DNA of 64,000 nucleotides from Caulobacterales bacterium. GTDB lineage: Bacteria; Pseudomonadota; Alphaproteobacteria; Caulobacterales; Parvularculaceae. The notes under the pieces were generated by a model. The model searched no databases and was not told where the DNA came from. It worked only from the letters and a program-made list of their open reading frames with translations. The position numbers and the translations under genes are program-made. Of this stretch, positions 14,469 to 22,811 are shown in pieces. Position 1 is the first letter of the stretch; every line of letters begins with the position of its first letter. The DNA is taken from NCBI GenBank assembly GCA_020638525.1, contig JACKIL010000001.1, positions 372,001-436,000 of the forward strand, given 5' to 3'.

Positions 14469-15983
14469 CTATTGCTGCGGATCGCCTTCGGGCTGGTCTT
14501 CGGTCGCCGGCGTGTCGTCGTCGCCGAGATCGGCGCCTTCAGGATGAAGCTGGAGTTGCATCGGGCCGGGTGGCGCGCTCGCTTCCGCTTCTGAGGGAGC
14601 TTCCGCTTCGACCGGCGCCTCATCCGGAAAATCGTAGAACCATTCATTGCTCGCAGCGCGCGCTTTCGCGACGCCTGCACGGATCTTCGCTGCTTCCGGA
14701 TGCGAGTGCAGCGCTTCGAGCCGGTCGAGCGCCGCTTCGCCATAGTCGCCGAGCTTGAAGCGAAGATAGCCGAAGTCGAATTCGTCCGCGGAGACTTTGC
14801 CGGTCGCAAGGCGCAGCTCCTGACTTTTCGCCGAGAGCGCCCACGGGTTGACCAAAGGCGAGGCGAGAACAAGCAGCACGATGATCCAGAGCGCCGCCAT
14901 CGCCGTGTTGAACGGGGCGACGAGCGGCATCCAGCGTTTGCCGTTCCAGTTGAGTTCGGTGAGGAGCCCCGCAAGGCAAACGACGGAATAGATCGCGGCG
15001 AGACCGTTCATCGCCGCTCCGGCGATGCGCGCCGGCGTCAGCCCATATTCGCCGATGCGGAGCCACAGCGCGTATGCGGCGAGCCCCGCATAGGCTGGGA
15101 AAGTCGCGAGCGCGACGATCGTCGAAAGGCGCAGCCAAAGCGCTGGCGGTCCGCCTTCGCCATTCTGATAGACGCCGTTGAAGATGAGCATCCCCGCAAA
15201 GGCGAGCCCGAGCATGATGGCGCCCGGATAGGGCTGAGAGAAAATCGCATCCGTTCCATTCGCGGCGAGAACGCCGATGAATGTCAGCGAGAAGACCGCC
15301 GTGATCGGCATGGCGATGCGGCAGAACAGGAGAAGGAGAAAGCGCAGCGCGCCGAGCACCGACTCCATGCCGCGCATCAGCGCGATTGATAGGCCGCCGA
15401 CGCCGCCAAGGAATGGCAGCATGAACCACGGCTCCTGAAAGAGCTTGTGGAAGAAGTCGACATTCATCGCTTTGAGGAGCGCAGCCCAGGCGAAAATCAA
15501 GACGAGGGCGAGGAGCGCGAAGAGTTTCGCGCCGCCTGCGATGAGCGGCAGCGTCAGCCCGTGGAAGAAGACGCTTCTGTAAGGCGGCGGCGCGCCGTCG
15601 AGAATCGTCGCCTTCGCGAGCGTCGTCAGCAGGAAGCCGGCGAGGGGCGCGGCGATGAAAAACCAGAAGAAGAGCGGGAACTCGCTGAGATTGGCGTTCG
15701 GGTCCGCCGCCACGAGGAGAAAATAGGTCGGGCCAGCGACCAGAGCGGCGACGAGCGCCGCCGGAAGGACCGCCTTGAGGCGCGCGCCGCGCTCGGCGAG
15801 AAGCAGGAGGACGCTGCCGAACACCGCGACGGCGATGAGCGCCGTCGGAGCGAGGCGTTGCTTGGTGCTTTCATCGACCCAATATTGCAGGATGGCGTAG
15901 ACGCCGGCGCCCGTCGCGAGCCCCGTGACAAGGCCGAACAGCGCAAAGCCCGGACCCGGTCGGCTATCCTCAGGCGTCGTCAT
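14469..15983 (-). CDS. DUF4153 family multi-pass membrane protein
   Basis: A 504-residue membrane protein with about ten hydrophobic helices over residues 10-400 and a soluble C-terminal tail ending in an acidic, Pro/Glu-rich stretch (EAPVEAEAPSEAEA). The middle region, SVFFHGLTLPLIAGGAKLFA and the following FAWAALLKAMN, matches the DUF4153 family as I know it. The role of this family is unknown. The gene is divergent from thyA with 119 bases between starts and converges with the XRE gene. Confidence 0.8.
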   Translation of the reverse strand: MTTPEDSRPGPGFALFGLVTGLATGAGVYAILQYWVDESTKQRLAPTALIAVAVFGSVLLLLAERGARLKAVLPAALVAALVAGPTYFLLVAADPNANLSEFPLFFWFFIAAPLAGFLLTTLAKATILDGAPPPYRSVFFHGLTLPLIAGGAKLFALLALVLIFAWAALLKAMNVDFFHKLFQEPWFMLPFLGGVGGLSIALMRGMESVLGALRFLLLLFCRIAMPITAVFSLTFIGVLAANGTDAIFSQPYPGAIMLGLAFAGMLIFNGVYQNGEGGPPALWLRLSTIVALATFPAYAGLAAYALWLRIGEYGLTPARIAGAAMNGLAAIYSVVCLAGLLTELNWNGKRWMPLVAPFNTAMAALWIIVLLVLASPLVNPWALSAKSQELRLATGKVSADEFDFGYLRFKLGDYGEAALDRLEALHSHPEAAKIRAGVAKARAASNEWFYDFPDEAPVEAEAPSEAEASAPPGPMQLQLHPEGADLGDDDTPATEDQPEGDPQQ

Positions 15984-16102
15984 TCTGGTCCACCCCGATC
16001 CCCCGATTGGGGGAAACTACCATAGGCTGGCCGGGCCGCGAAACCGTGCCCTAGCGGCCCCGAGGCGCTAAACTCCCAGCCCGAGAGGAGATTCGTTCCG
16101 CC

Positions 16103-16897
16103 ATGAAGCAATATCTGGATCTGCTGCGCCGCGCCCACGATTTCGGCGCTGACCGCGCCGAGCGCACCGGCACCGGCGCGCGCTCCGTCTTCGGCCACCA
16201 GATGCGCTTCGACCTTGCGGACGGTTTCCCGCTCACGACGACGAAGAAGCTGCATGTGAAGTCGATCATCCATGAGCTTTTGTGGTTCATCTCCGGCTCG
16301 ACCAATATCGGCTATCTCAAAGCCAATGGCGTGAGCATCTGGGATGAATGGGCCGACGAGAAGGGCGAACTCGGGCCGGTCTATGGCAAGCAGTGGCGCT
16401 CATGGGCTGCACCCGACGGGCGAACGATCGACCAGCTCGCCTCGGTCGAAAACGAGATCAAGACGAACCCCAATTCGCGCCGCCTCATCGTCAGCGCCTG
16501 GAACCCGGCCGACATTGGCGAGATGGCGCTGCCGCCTTGCCATTGTCTCTTCCAGTTCTTCGTCGCGGACGGGCGGCTTTCCTGCCAGCTCTATCAGCGT
16601 TCGGCCGACATCTTTCTCGGCGTGCCGTTCAACATCGCTTCCTATGCGTTGCTGACGGAGATGATGGCGCAGGCGACAGGCCTCAAGGCCGGTGAATTCA
16701 TTCACACGCTCGGCGATGCGCACCTCTATCACAATCATTTCGAGCAGGCGCGCGAGCAATTGATGCGTACGCCGACGCGCCTGCCGCGCCTGCTGCTCAA
16801 CCCCGATGTGAAGAGCATTTTCGATTTCACGTTCGACGATGTTGAAATCGAAGGCTACGAAGCGCAGAAACACATCAAAGCCCCCGTAGCCGTGTGA
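16103..16897 (+). CDS. thyA: Thymidylate synthase
   Basis: Methylates dUMP to dTMP using methylenetetrahydrofolate, which becomes dihydrofolate. The 264 residues equal the E. coli enzyme. Present are the catalytic Cys in LPPCHCLFQFF, the phosphate-binding YQRSADIFLGVPFNIASYALL block, and the C-terminal IKAPVAV end required for closure. A good AGAGGAGA precedes the ATG. It heads the operon thyA-GNAT-folA; FolA regenerates tetrahydrofolate from the dihydrofolate made here. Confidence 0.98.
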   Translation: MKQYLDLLRRAHDFGADRAERTGTGARSVFGHQMRFDLADGFPLTTTKKLHVKSIIHELLWFISGSTNIGYLKANGVSIWDEWADEKGELGPVYGKQWRSWAAPDGRTIDQLASVENEIKTNPNSRRLIVSAWNPADIGEMALPPCHCLFQFFVADGRLSCQLYQRSADIFLGVPFNIASYALLTEMMAQATGLKAGEFIHTLGDAHLYHNHFEQAREQLMRTPTRLPRLLLNPDVKSIFDFTFDDVEIEGYEAQKHIKAPVAV

Positions 16898-16907
16898 GCA
16901 TCGCCCT

Positions 16908-17390
16908 ATGAGTTTCAAAATCAGAAAAGGAACGGCGCAGGATGCGCCGCTCGTGTTATCGCTTGTCAGCGAGCTCGCCGTTTATGAGAAGCTTGAAAAC
17001 GACGTCGTCGCGAGCGCGGATGATTTCCGCAAAGCGATCGAGAACGACCATGTCCGTATACTGATCGTCGACGCCGAAGACGGGCCTTGCGGCTTTGCGC
17101 TCTATTTCTTCAACTTCTCGACCTTCCTCGGCAAGCGCGGCGTCTATCTCGAAGACCTGTTCGTGAAGGAGACGCATAGAGGGGCTGGCATCGGCAAGGC
17201 GGTCCTCGCCGAACTTGCGCGTGTCGCGGTGGAGAATGATTGCGGGCGCATGGAATGGTCGGTGCTCGACTGGAATGCGCCGTCGATCGCCTTCTACAAA
17301 TCGCTTGGCGCCAAGCCGATGGACGAGTGGACTGTCTTCAGGCTGACGGGCGCCGCCTTGAGCGAACTCGCCGCCCATGGGGCCAGGTGA
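16908..17390 (+). CDS. GNAT family N-acetyltransferase
   Basis: A 160-residue acetyl-CoA-dependent acyltransferase. The acetyl-CoA loop is seen in LFVKETHRGAGIGKAVLAELARVA (R/Q-x-x-G-x-G/A), preceded by the beta-4 strand YLEDL and followed by WSVLDWNAPSIAFYKSLGA. This pattern is shared with diamine (spermidine/spermine or thialysine) acetyltransferase-like members, but the substrate cannot be assigned. It sits inside the thyA-folA operon: 10 bases after thyA, and its TGA overlaps the folA ATG by one base. Confidence 0.9.
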   Translation: MSFKIRKGTAQDAPLVLSLVSELAVYEKLENDVVASADDFRKAIENDHVRILIVDAEDGPCGFALYFFNFSTFLGKRGVYLEDLFVKETHRGAGIGKAVLAELARVAVENDCGRMEWSVLDWNAPSIAFYKSLGAKPMDEWTVFRLTGAALSELAAHGAR

Positions 17391-17908
17391 TGACGCGCCT
17401 CGCGCTCGTCGTCGCGGTCTCGCGCAATGGCGTCATCGGCGATCAGGGAAGACTTCCCTGGCGCATCTCCGACGATCTCAAATGGTTCAAGAAGGTGACG
17501 CTCGGCAAGCCGGTCGTCATGGGGCGGAAGACTTTCGAGAGCATCGGCAAGGCGCTCCCCGGGCGCGCGAATATCGTCGTCACGCGCAGCGCCGACTGGT
17601 CGGCGGAGGGCGCCATCCGGGCTGGCGGCGTCGAGGAGGCGCTCGCAATCGGCGTGCAGCTGGCCGAGGCGGCGGGGGCGGATGAAATCTGCGTGATCGG
17701 TGGGGGCGAAATCTATGCGCAGACCGTCGCCCGCGCGGACCGGATCTATCTCACTCGGGTCGATGTGCGCCTCGATGGCGCGGTGCGCTTTCCGGACCTT
17801 GCGGAGGAGGACTGGCGGCGGACCTCGGACGGCGGGTGCGAAAAGAGCGAGAAGAACGAATATTCTTGCGAATTTTTCATCCTCGACCGCGCCCATCGCC
17901 CGGAATAG
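17390..17908 (+). CDS. folA: Dihydrofolate reductase
   Basis: Reduces dihydrofolate to tetrahydrofolate with NADPH. The 172-residue protein shows the family blocks NGVIGDQGRLPWRISDDLKWFK, with the active-site acid in the SDDLKWF helix, GRKTFESIGKALPGRANIVVTR, and the GGGEIYAQ nucleotide-binding turn. The ATG overlaps the preceding stop as TGATG, so translation is likely coupled; a longer frame from 17240 only reads through the GNAT gene. The sequence cannot say how sensitive it is to trimethoprim. Confidence 0.97.
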   Translation: MTRLALVVAVSRNGVIGDQGRLPWRISDDLKWFKKVTLGKPVVMGRKTFESIGKALPGRANIVVTRSADWSAEGAIRAGGVEEALAIGVQLAEAAGADEICVIGGGEIYAQTVARADRIYLTRVDVRLDGAVRFPDLAEEDWRRTSDGGCEKSEKNEYSCEFFILDRAHRPE

Positions 17909-18052
17909 CCGCCTTTTTCCGCATCTGCGAAAGCCACGTGAATTGATCGCAGAATCGCAAGACTCCGTTTAACTTGAAGCGGGAGAAATGGGTGCGCCCC
18001 GGAGCAGTGAGCAGCTCGGGGAGCTGCGCCCTTATGATGAGAAGGGGAGCCC

Positions 18053-19270
18053 ATGGGGAAGTTCACAAGCGCGGCGCGCATCGCCGCCCTGACAGGCTTT
18101 GGCGCCGCCCTCGCGGGCGCAGCTGAAGCCTCGTCCGATGTTCACTCCTGCACGCGCGGGAGCGACACGCGCGTAATCGAGGTGATGGCGCCTGGCGTTG
18201 TCGGCGCGGCCTGCGACCTCAAATATGTCCGCGAGAGCGGCGCCAATGTTTCCGTGCCATACCACGCCGACAATGCGGCGGACTTTTGCAGCGCACGCGC
18301 GCGCGACCTCATTCGCTCGCTGCAGGACAGCGGCTATGATTGTGTCGCCGTCGCCTCGCTCGAAGATCAAACGCCGATCGGCGAAGGCGAATCCTCCGGG
18401 GACGAATTAACGGCGCCTGACGCCGAGACGGCTTACCTCACGGAAGAGGCGCAGGAATTTGCTTCCGCGTCTGAAGCTGAACCGGAAGCAGAACCGATTG
18501 CGCCGGCGCAACTCGAAGCGCCGTCTCCGCCACCTATGCAATCGCTCGCCATCGAGGATCGCTCATTCGAAACGAAAGGCATGGAGAGCGAGGAGACATT
18601 GCTCGCGCAAGAGCCGGGCGTTGCGAGCCGCGGCCCTGTCGCGCTGGCCCCTGAGAGCGCCTCCTTCGAGCCGACCTCCGCGCCGCGACGCGTTTCCGCC
18701 GTCGGGCGCATCACCGGCGCTGAACCGGGCAAGGTTTCCGAAGAACGTCTCGACATCGCGCCGCTGCACGATGAGGGCGAGCCGAAGTCGGAGAAGATTT
18801 CAAATCCGGCGACGAACGCCGCGCCCGCCGCCGAAGCGCCCGTCGTTGAAGCGTCTGCGCCGAAACCTGTCGCCGCCAAGCCGCGCCTTGCAGAAGACGT
18901 CATCAAGAACGTGCTCTACGCGCAAGCCGCCGCATGGAATGACGGCGACCTCAACGCGTTCATGAACGGCTACTGGAAGAACGACAATGTCCGCTTCATT
19001 TCAGGCGGCAGCGTTTCCAAAGGCTGGAACCAGGCGCTCAAGCAGTACAAGGACCGTTACGGCGAAGGCGCGAGCCTCGGCCGTCTCAGCTTCGAAAATC
19101 TCGAAGTGCAGATGGTCGATGATGAAGTCGGCCTCGTCATCGGCCGCTATGTGCTGACGCGCAATGGCGAGACGGACAATGGAGTCTTCTCGCTCGTCAT
19201 GAAGCGCTTTGACGGCGTCTGGCGCATCGTCGCCGATCACTCGACGGCGGCGCCGACCGTTACGCAGTAA
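18053..19270 (+). CDS. Exported protein with C-terminal SnoaL/DUF4440-like domain
   Basis: A 405-residue exported protein in three parts. Residues 1-27 form a signal peptide ending AEASS. Residues 30-95 form a small domain with three or four Cys (SCTRGS, AACDLKY, ADFCSAR, YDC) that could form disulfides. Residues about 105-285 are a long Pro/Ala/Glu-rich, probably unfolded linker. Residues about 285-405 are an NTF2-like domain (QAAAWNDGDLNAFMNGYW, SKGWNQALKQYKDRYG, and a final WRIVADHSTA). Such domains are often fused to other modules; no catalytic role can be claimed. Preceded by GAAGGGGAG. The stop lies within a tandem duplication shared with the convergent mrp gene. Confidence 0.8.
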   Translation: MGKFTSAARIAALTGFGAALAGAAEASSDVHSCTRGSDTRVIEVMAPGVVGAACDLKYVRESGANVSVPYHADNAADFCSARARDLIRSLQDSGYDCVAVASLEDQTPIGEGESSGDELTAPDAETAYLTEEAQEFASASEAEPEAEPIAPAQLEAPSPPPMQSLAIEDRSFETKGMESEETLLAQEPGVASRGPVALAPESASFEPTSAPRRVSAVGRITGAEPGKVSEERLDIAPLHDEGEPKSEKISNPATNAAPAAEAPVVEASAPKPVAAKPRLAEDVIKNVLYAQAAAWNDGDLNAFMNGYWKNDNVRFISGGSVSKGWNQALKQYKDRYGEGASLGRLSFENLEVQMVDDEVGLVIGRYVLTRNGETDNGVFSLVMKRFDGVWRIVADHSTAAPTVTQ

Positions 19271-19292
19271 AAGCTGTTACGCAGTAAAAGTC
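19259..19292. repeat. 17-base tandem duplication carrying two convergent stop codons
   Basis: GTTACGCAGTAAAAGCT at 19259-19275 is followed by GTTACGCAGTAAAAGTC at 19276-19292. The first copy supplies the TAA of the 18053 gene on +, the second supplies the TAA of mrp on -. Confidence 0.9.
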
Positions 19293-20347
19293 GACGCGAC
19301 GCGCTCGGCGAGTGACGTGAAAGCTTTCGCGGCGGGCGAGTCCGGCGCGCTTGCAACGATCGGCGTTCCCGCGTCGGAGGCTTCCCGCAAGTCAGGATAG
19401 ATCGGCAGCGCGCCGAGGAAGGGCGCGCCGAGTTCCTTCGCCGCGCGCTCGGCGCCGCCTTCACCGAAGAGATAGGTTCGCGCGCCATTCGCGCCTTCAA
19501 GCCAGGCCATGTTTTCGACGACGCCGAGAATGGGCGTGTCGACCTTGCGGAACAATTCGATCCCGCGGCGAACGTCGGCGAGGGCGAGCTCCTGCGGCGT
19601 CGAGACGATGACGGCGCCGGTGAGTTTCTTCGATTGCGCAAGCGTCAAGTGCGCATCGCCTGTGCCCGGCGGCGTGTCGATGACGAGAACGTCGAGCGTT
19701 CCCCAGTCGACATCGCTCATCAACTGGCGGATCGCGCCCATCACCATCGGTCCGCGCCAGGCGAGCGCGCGTTCGGGCTCCACGAGAAGCCCGATGGACA
19801 TCGCCTTGACGCCGAAGGCTTCTGCCGGAATGAGCTTGCCGTCCCGCGTCTCCGGCCGCTTCGTCAGCCCAAAGAGGATCGGCAAAGAGGGGCCATAGAT
19901 GTCGGCGTCCATCAGCCCGACTTTGAGCCCGCGCTTTGCGAGCGCGACGGCGAGGTTCGCGGCGACCGTCGATTTGCCGACGCCGCCCTTGCCGGAGGCG
20001 ACGGCGATGATGTTGCGAACGCCCGAAAGCGCGTCGCCTGCGTCTTCGATCCGTTGCTTCTTCTGTAGGCCCATCGGGTTCGAATGGCCGCCTGCGGCTT
20101 CCTGCGCGCCCTTGTGCGCGGTGGCGACGACCACGACGCGCTCAGCGCCCTCGACAGCCTCCGCCGCCTTTGTTGCGGCGCGGGAGAGTTCGGGCGAGGC
20201 AGACTCGAGCGTGAAACGCACGACGCCCGCAGGGCTTGCGGAAAGGCCCTGCACAAGGCCGTCAGCAATGATGCTGCGCCCGCTCGCGGGGTTTTTCACC
20301 GCGGCGAGGGCGGCGCGCACGCGCATGATCAGTGGGTCGTTGGGCAT
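19277..20347 (-). CDS. mrp: Mrp/ApbC family Fe-S cluster carrier ATPase
   Basis: P-loop ATPase thought to carry or insert Fe-S clusters into target proteins. The 356-residue protein has an N-terminal MIP18/DUF59-type domain (about residues 1-90) and a deviant Walker A, GKGGVGKSTVAANLA, followed by DADIYGPSLPILFG and DTPPGTGDAHLT. The C-P-x-C cluster motif of the bacterial reference proteins is missing: after VVENMAW the sequence reads LEGANGARTYLFG. Loss of this motif is common among alphaproteobacterial members, so the cluster-binding mode is open. It is divergent from hflK. Confidence 0.92.
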   Translation of the reverse strand: MPNDPLIMRVRAALAAVKNPASGRSIIADGLVQGLSASPAGVVRFTLESASPELSRAATKAAEAVEGAERVVVVATAHKGAQEAAGGHSNPMGLQKKQRIEDAGDALSGVRNIIAVASGKGGVGKSTVAANLAVALAKRGLKVGLMDADIYGPSLPILFGLTKRPETRDGKLIPAEAFGVKAMSIGLLVEPERALAWRGPMVMGAIRQLMSDVDWGTLDVLVIDTPPGTGDAHLTLAQSKKLTGAVIVSTPQELALADVRRGIELFRKVDTPILGVVENMAWLEGANGARTYLFGEGGAERAAKELGAPFLGALPIYPDLREASDAGTPIVASAPDSPAAKAFTSLAERVASTFTA

Positions 20348-20475
20348 AGATTAATCATGAAAAAGCAATGGGGTTACGTTGCGAAGCGCGAAAGCGATGA
20401 CATATATGGTGCTGAACCGCGGCGCACCCCGCCCGCGAGCCCAGAATGCAATAATTCGCAAAGATAGAGGTTTGG

Positions 20476-21660
20476 ATGCCCTGGTCTGACAACTCCGGCA
20501 ATGACGGGCGTGGTGGCGGACGCGGTCCCCAGCGCGGGCCATGGGGCCAGCCGCCGCGAGACGGCGGCGGCAATGGCGGCGGCGGACAGGGGGGCGGACG
20601 CGGTCAGCCGCCCGATCTCGAAGAACTTCTCCAAGCCTCGCGCCAGCGCCTGAAGCGCGCTTTTCCGCGCCGCGGCGGCGGGGGAGCAGGCGGCGGCAAT
20701 GGCGGCGGCGCGGGCGGAATCCCGATGACGCCGCGCACGGTCGGATTGGGCCTTGTGATTCTCCTCGGCCTTTGGGCGCTGAGCGGCGTCTATCAGGTCG
20801 ACGCGCAAGAGCAGGGCGTCACGACGACTTTCGGAAAATACGCCGGCATCACCGGGCCGGGCCTTCACTGGCGCGCGCCGATGATTCAGGGCGTGACGCT
20901 CGTTCCGGTCGACAAGCAGCAGACCGCCTATATCGGTTTTTCTTCGACCGGCGCGCAGGCGTCGGAAGAGAACCTGATGCTGACGAGCGACCGCAACATC
21001 GTCGATATCAGCTTCACGGTCGACTGGAAGATCGACCGTGCGGCGCCTGAAGCGGGCGAGTTGCCCAACGTGGCGAAGTTCATCTTCAATATCGAGAATC
21101 CGGATTCGATGGTGAAAGCGGTCGCTGAATCGGCGATGCGCGAAACGGTCGGCGGCAATCGCCTTGGTCCGATCATCACCAGCGGGCAGGCGCTTGTCGT
21201 CGAACAGACGCATCAGCGCATTCAGGAAGTTCTCGATTCCTATCAAAGCGGCATCGAAGTGCTGCGCGTGAACATGGAAAAGCCCGAGCCGCCGCGCGCC
21301 GTGCGCGACGCTTTCGCTGACGTCATCAAGGCGCGCAACGAACAGGCGCAGATGATCAACGAAGCCCAGCGCGCCTCCAACCAGATCATTCCGGTCGCGG
21401 AAGGCGAGGCGCGCAAGCTTGTCGAGGAGGCGCGCGCCTATTCAGCGCGGGTCGGCGCGGACTCGATCGGTCAGGCCGAACGCTTCAACAAGATCTATAC
21501 GGAATATCGCCGTGCGCCGCAGGTGACGCGCCAGCGCATGTATCTTGAAACGGTCGAAGGCGTCCTCGGCGATATGAACAAAATCATCATCGACGAGGAG
21601 GCCGGCAAGGGCGTCGTTCCCTACCTGCCGCTCGATCAGCTCAACAAGCCGAAGAATTAA
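20476..21660 (+). CDS. hflK: HflK, SPFH-family regulator of FtsH
   Basis: With HflC forms the large membrane-anchored cage that encloses the FtsH protease and limits its access to substrates. The 394 residues comprise a Gly/Arg-rich cytoplasmic lead (repeated GGG and PPRDGGGNG, typical of HflK), one transmembrane helix (VGLGLVILLGLWALSGVY), the SPFH domain beginning EQGVTTTFGKY, and an Ala/Glu-rich helical region (EAQRASNQIIPVAEGEARKL). hflC follows after 15 bases and degP after that. Confidence 0.95.
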   Translation: MPWSDNSGNDGRGGGRGPQRGPWGQPPRDGGGNGGGGQGGGRGQPPDLEELLQASRQRLKRAFPRRGGGGAGGGNGGGAGGIPMTPRTVGLGLVILLGLWALSGVYQVDAQEQGVTTTFGKYAGITGPGLHWRAPMIQGVTLVPVDKQQTAYIGFSSTGAQASEENLMLTSDRNIVDISFTVDWKIDRAAPEAGELPNVAKFIFNIENPDSMVKAVAESAMRETVGGNRLGPIITSGQALVVEQTHQRIQEVLDSYQSGIEVLRVNMEKPEPPRAVRDAFADVIKARNEQAQMINEAQRASNQIIPVAEGEARKLVEEARAYSARVGADSIGQAERFNKIYTEYRRAPQVTRQRMYLETVEGVLGDMNKIIIDEEAGKGVVPYLPLDQLNKPKN

Positions 21661-21675
21661 TCAGGACCACCGATA

Positions 21676-22695
21676 ATGCCGCAGAACAGATTTCTCTTTG
21701 GGCTCTTGGGCGGGGTTCTCGCGCTCGTCATCGTCCTTCGCATGTGCACCTTCACTGTGCGCGAAACCGAGAACGCGATCGTCATCGTGCTCGGCAATCC
21801 GCGCGGCGTCGTCACCGAAGCGGGCCTCAATTTCAAACTTCCGTGGGCGGACATCGTCAAGGTCGACAAGCGCAATCTTGAATTCGATCTCGATCGCGCG
21901 ATGGAAGTCTCCGATGTGAAACAGGAACGCCTGACGGTCGACGCGTTCGCGCGTTATCGCATCGTCGAGCCGCTGGTCTACTATCAGCGCTTCAAGACCT
22001 CCGGCGCGGCGGACGATGAATCGCTGAAGCGCGCCGGACAGGAAGCGATCAAGCGCATCATGCAGAACAGCCTTCGCCAGACGCTCGGCGAAGTCAGCAT
22101 TGAAGACATCGTCACCAATCTGCGCGCCGAGCTGATGAAGCGCATCGCGACGCGCATGGAAGACGAAGCGCGCAAGTTCGGCGTCGAGATCATCGACGTC
22201 AAAATCCGCCGCGCCGACTATCCGGCGGATATCGCGCAGACGGTCTACGACCAGATGAGTTCCGCACGGAAAGAAGAAGCCGAACTCATCCGCTCGGAAG
22301 GCAAGCGCGAGAGCACGCGCATTCAGGCCGAAGCAAACCGCAAGCGGGCTGAGATTCTCGCCGACGCCAACCGCCAGTCTCTCGAAATCACTGGTCAGGC
22401 GGACGCGACCCGGAACTGCATCTTCGCCGGCGCCTATGACGGTCTTCCGGTGAAGATCGATGAGGTCCAGCGCGAAGTCGCTGAAGGCGACGCGGCGAGC
22501 AATGTCGGCGCGGTCATCACCTGCGAATTCACCGATCCGAACGCGCAGCGCGATCCGCAACGGGCCGAGTTCTTCGCCTTCTATCGCTCGCTTCTCGCCT
22601 ATGAAGAGGCGCTGAAAAAAGGCGACACCACGATCCTGATTTCGCCAGACAGCGAATTCATGCGGTATTTCAACAATTTGGAAGGCAAGCGCTGA
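21676..22695 (+). CDS. hflC: HflC, SPFH-family partner of HflK, with an insertion
   Basis: Second subunit of the HflKC complex. One N-terminal transmembrane helix, an SPFH domain starting TENAIVIVLGNPRGVV, the helical ADYPADIAQTVYDQM region and the conserved end AEFFAFYRSLLAYE are all present. At 339 residues it is longer than expected because about 45-50 extra residues (roughly 246-296) lie between GQADAT and the FFAFYRSL block, where other HflC proteins run almost directly on. The extra segment holds two Cys (248 and 283) and would be on the periplasmic face. An AGGA precedes the start. Co-transcribed with hflK. Confidence 0.95.
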   Translation: MPQNRFLFGLLGGVLALVIVLRMCTFTVRETENAIVIVLGNPRGVVTEAGLNFKLPWADIVKVDKRNLEFDLDRAMEVSDVKQERLTVDAFARYRIVEPLVYYQRFKTSGAADDESLKRAGQEAIKRIMQNSLRQTLGEVSIEDIVTNLRAELMKRIATRMEDEARKFGVEIIDVKIRRADYPADIAQTVYDQMSSARKEEAELIRSEGKRESTRIQAEANRKRAEILADANRQSLEITGQADATRNCIFAGAYDGLPVKIDEVQREVAEGDAASNVGAVITCEFTDPNAQRDPQRAEFFAFYRSLLAYEEALKKGDTTILISPDSEFMRYFNNLEGKR

Positions 22696-22811
22696 TAGGT
22701 GTCAGCCGGGCAGGGGCCGGTTCGGCTTATCGAACAAGCGCTTTGCCGTGCGCTTTCATTGCGTTAACCTAACGCAACGTGGCAGCGGCGGGGAAAGTCG
22801 AGGGCGTTCAA

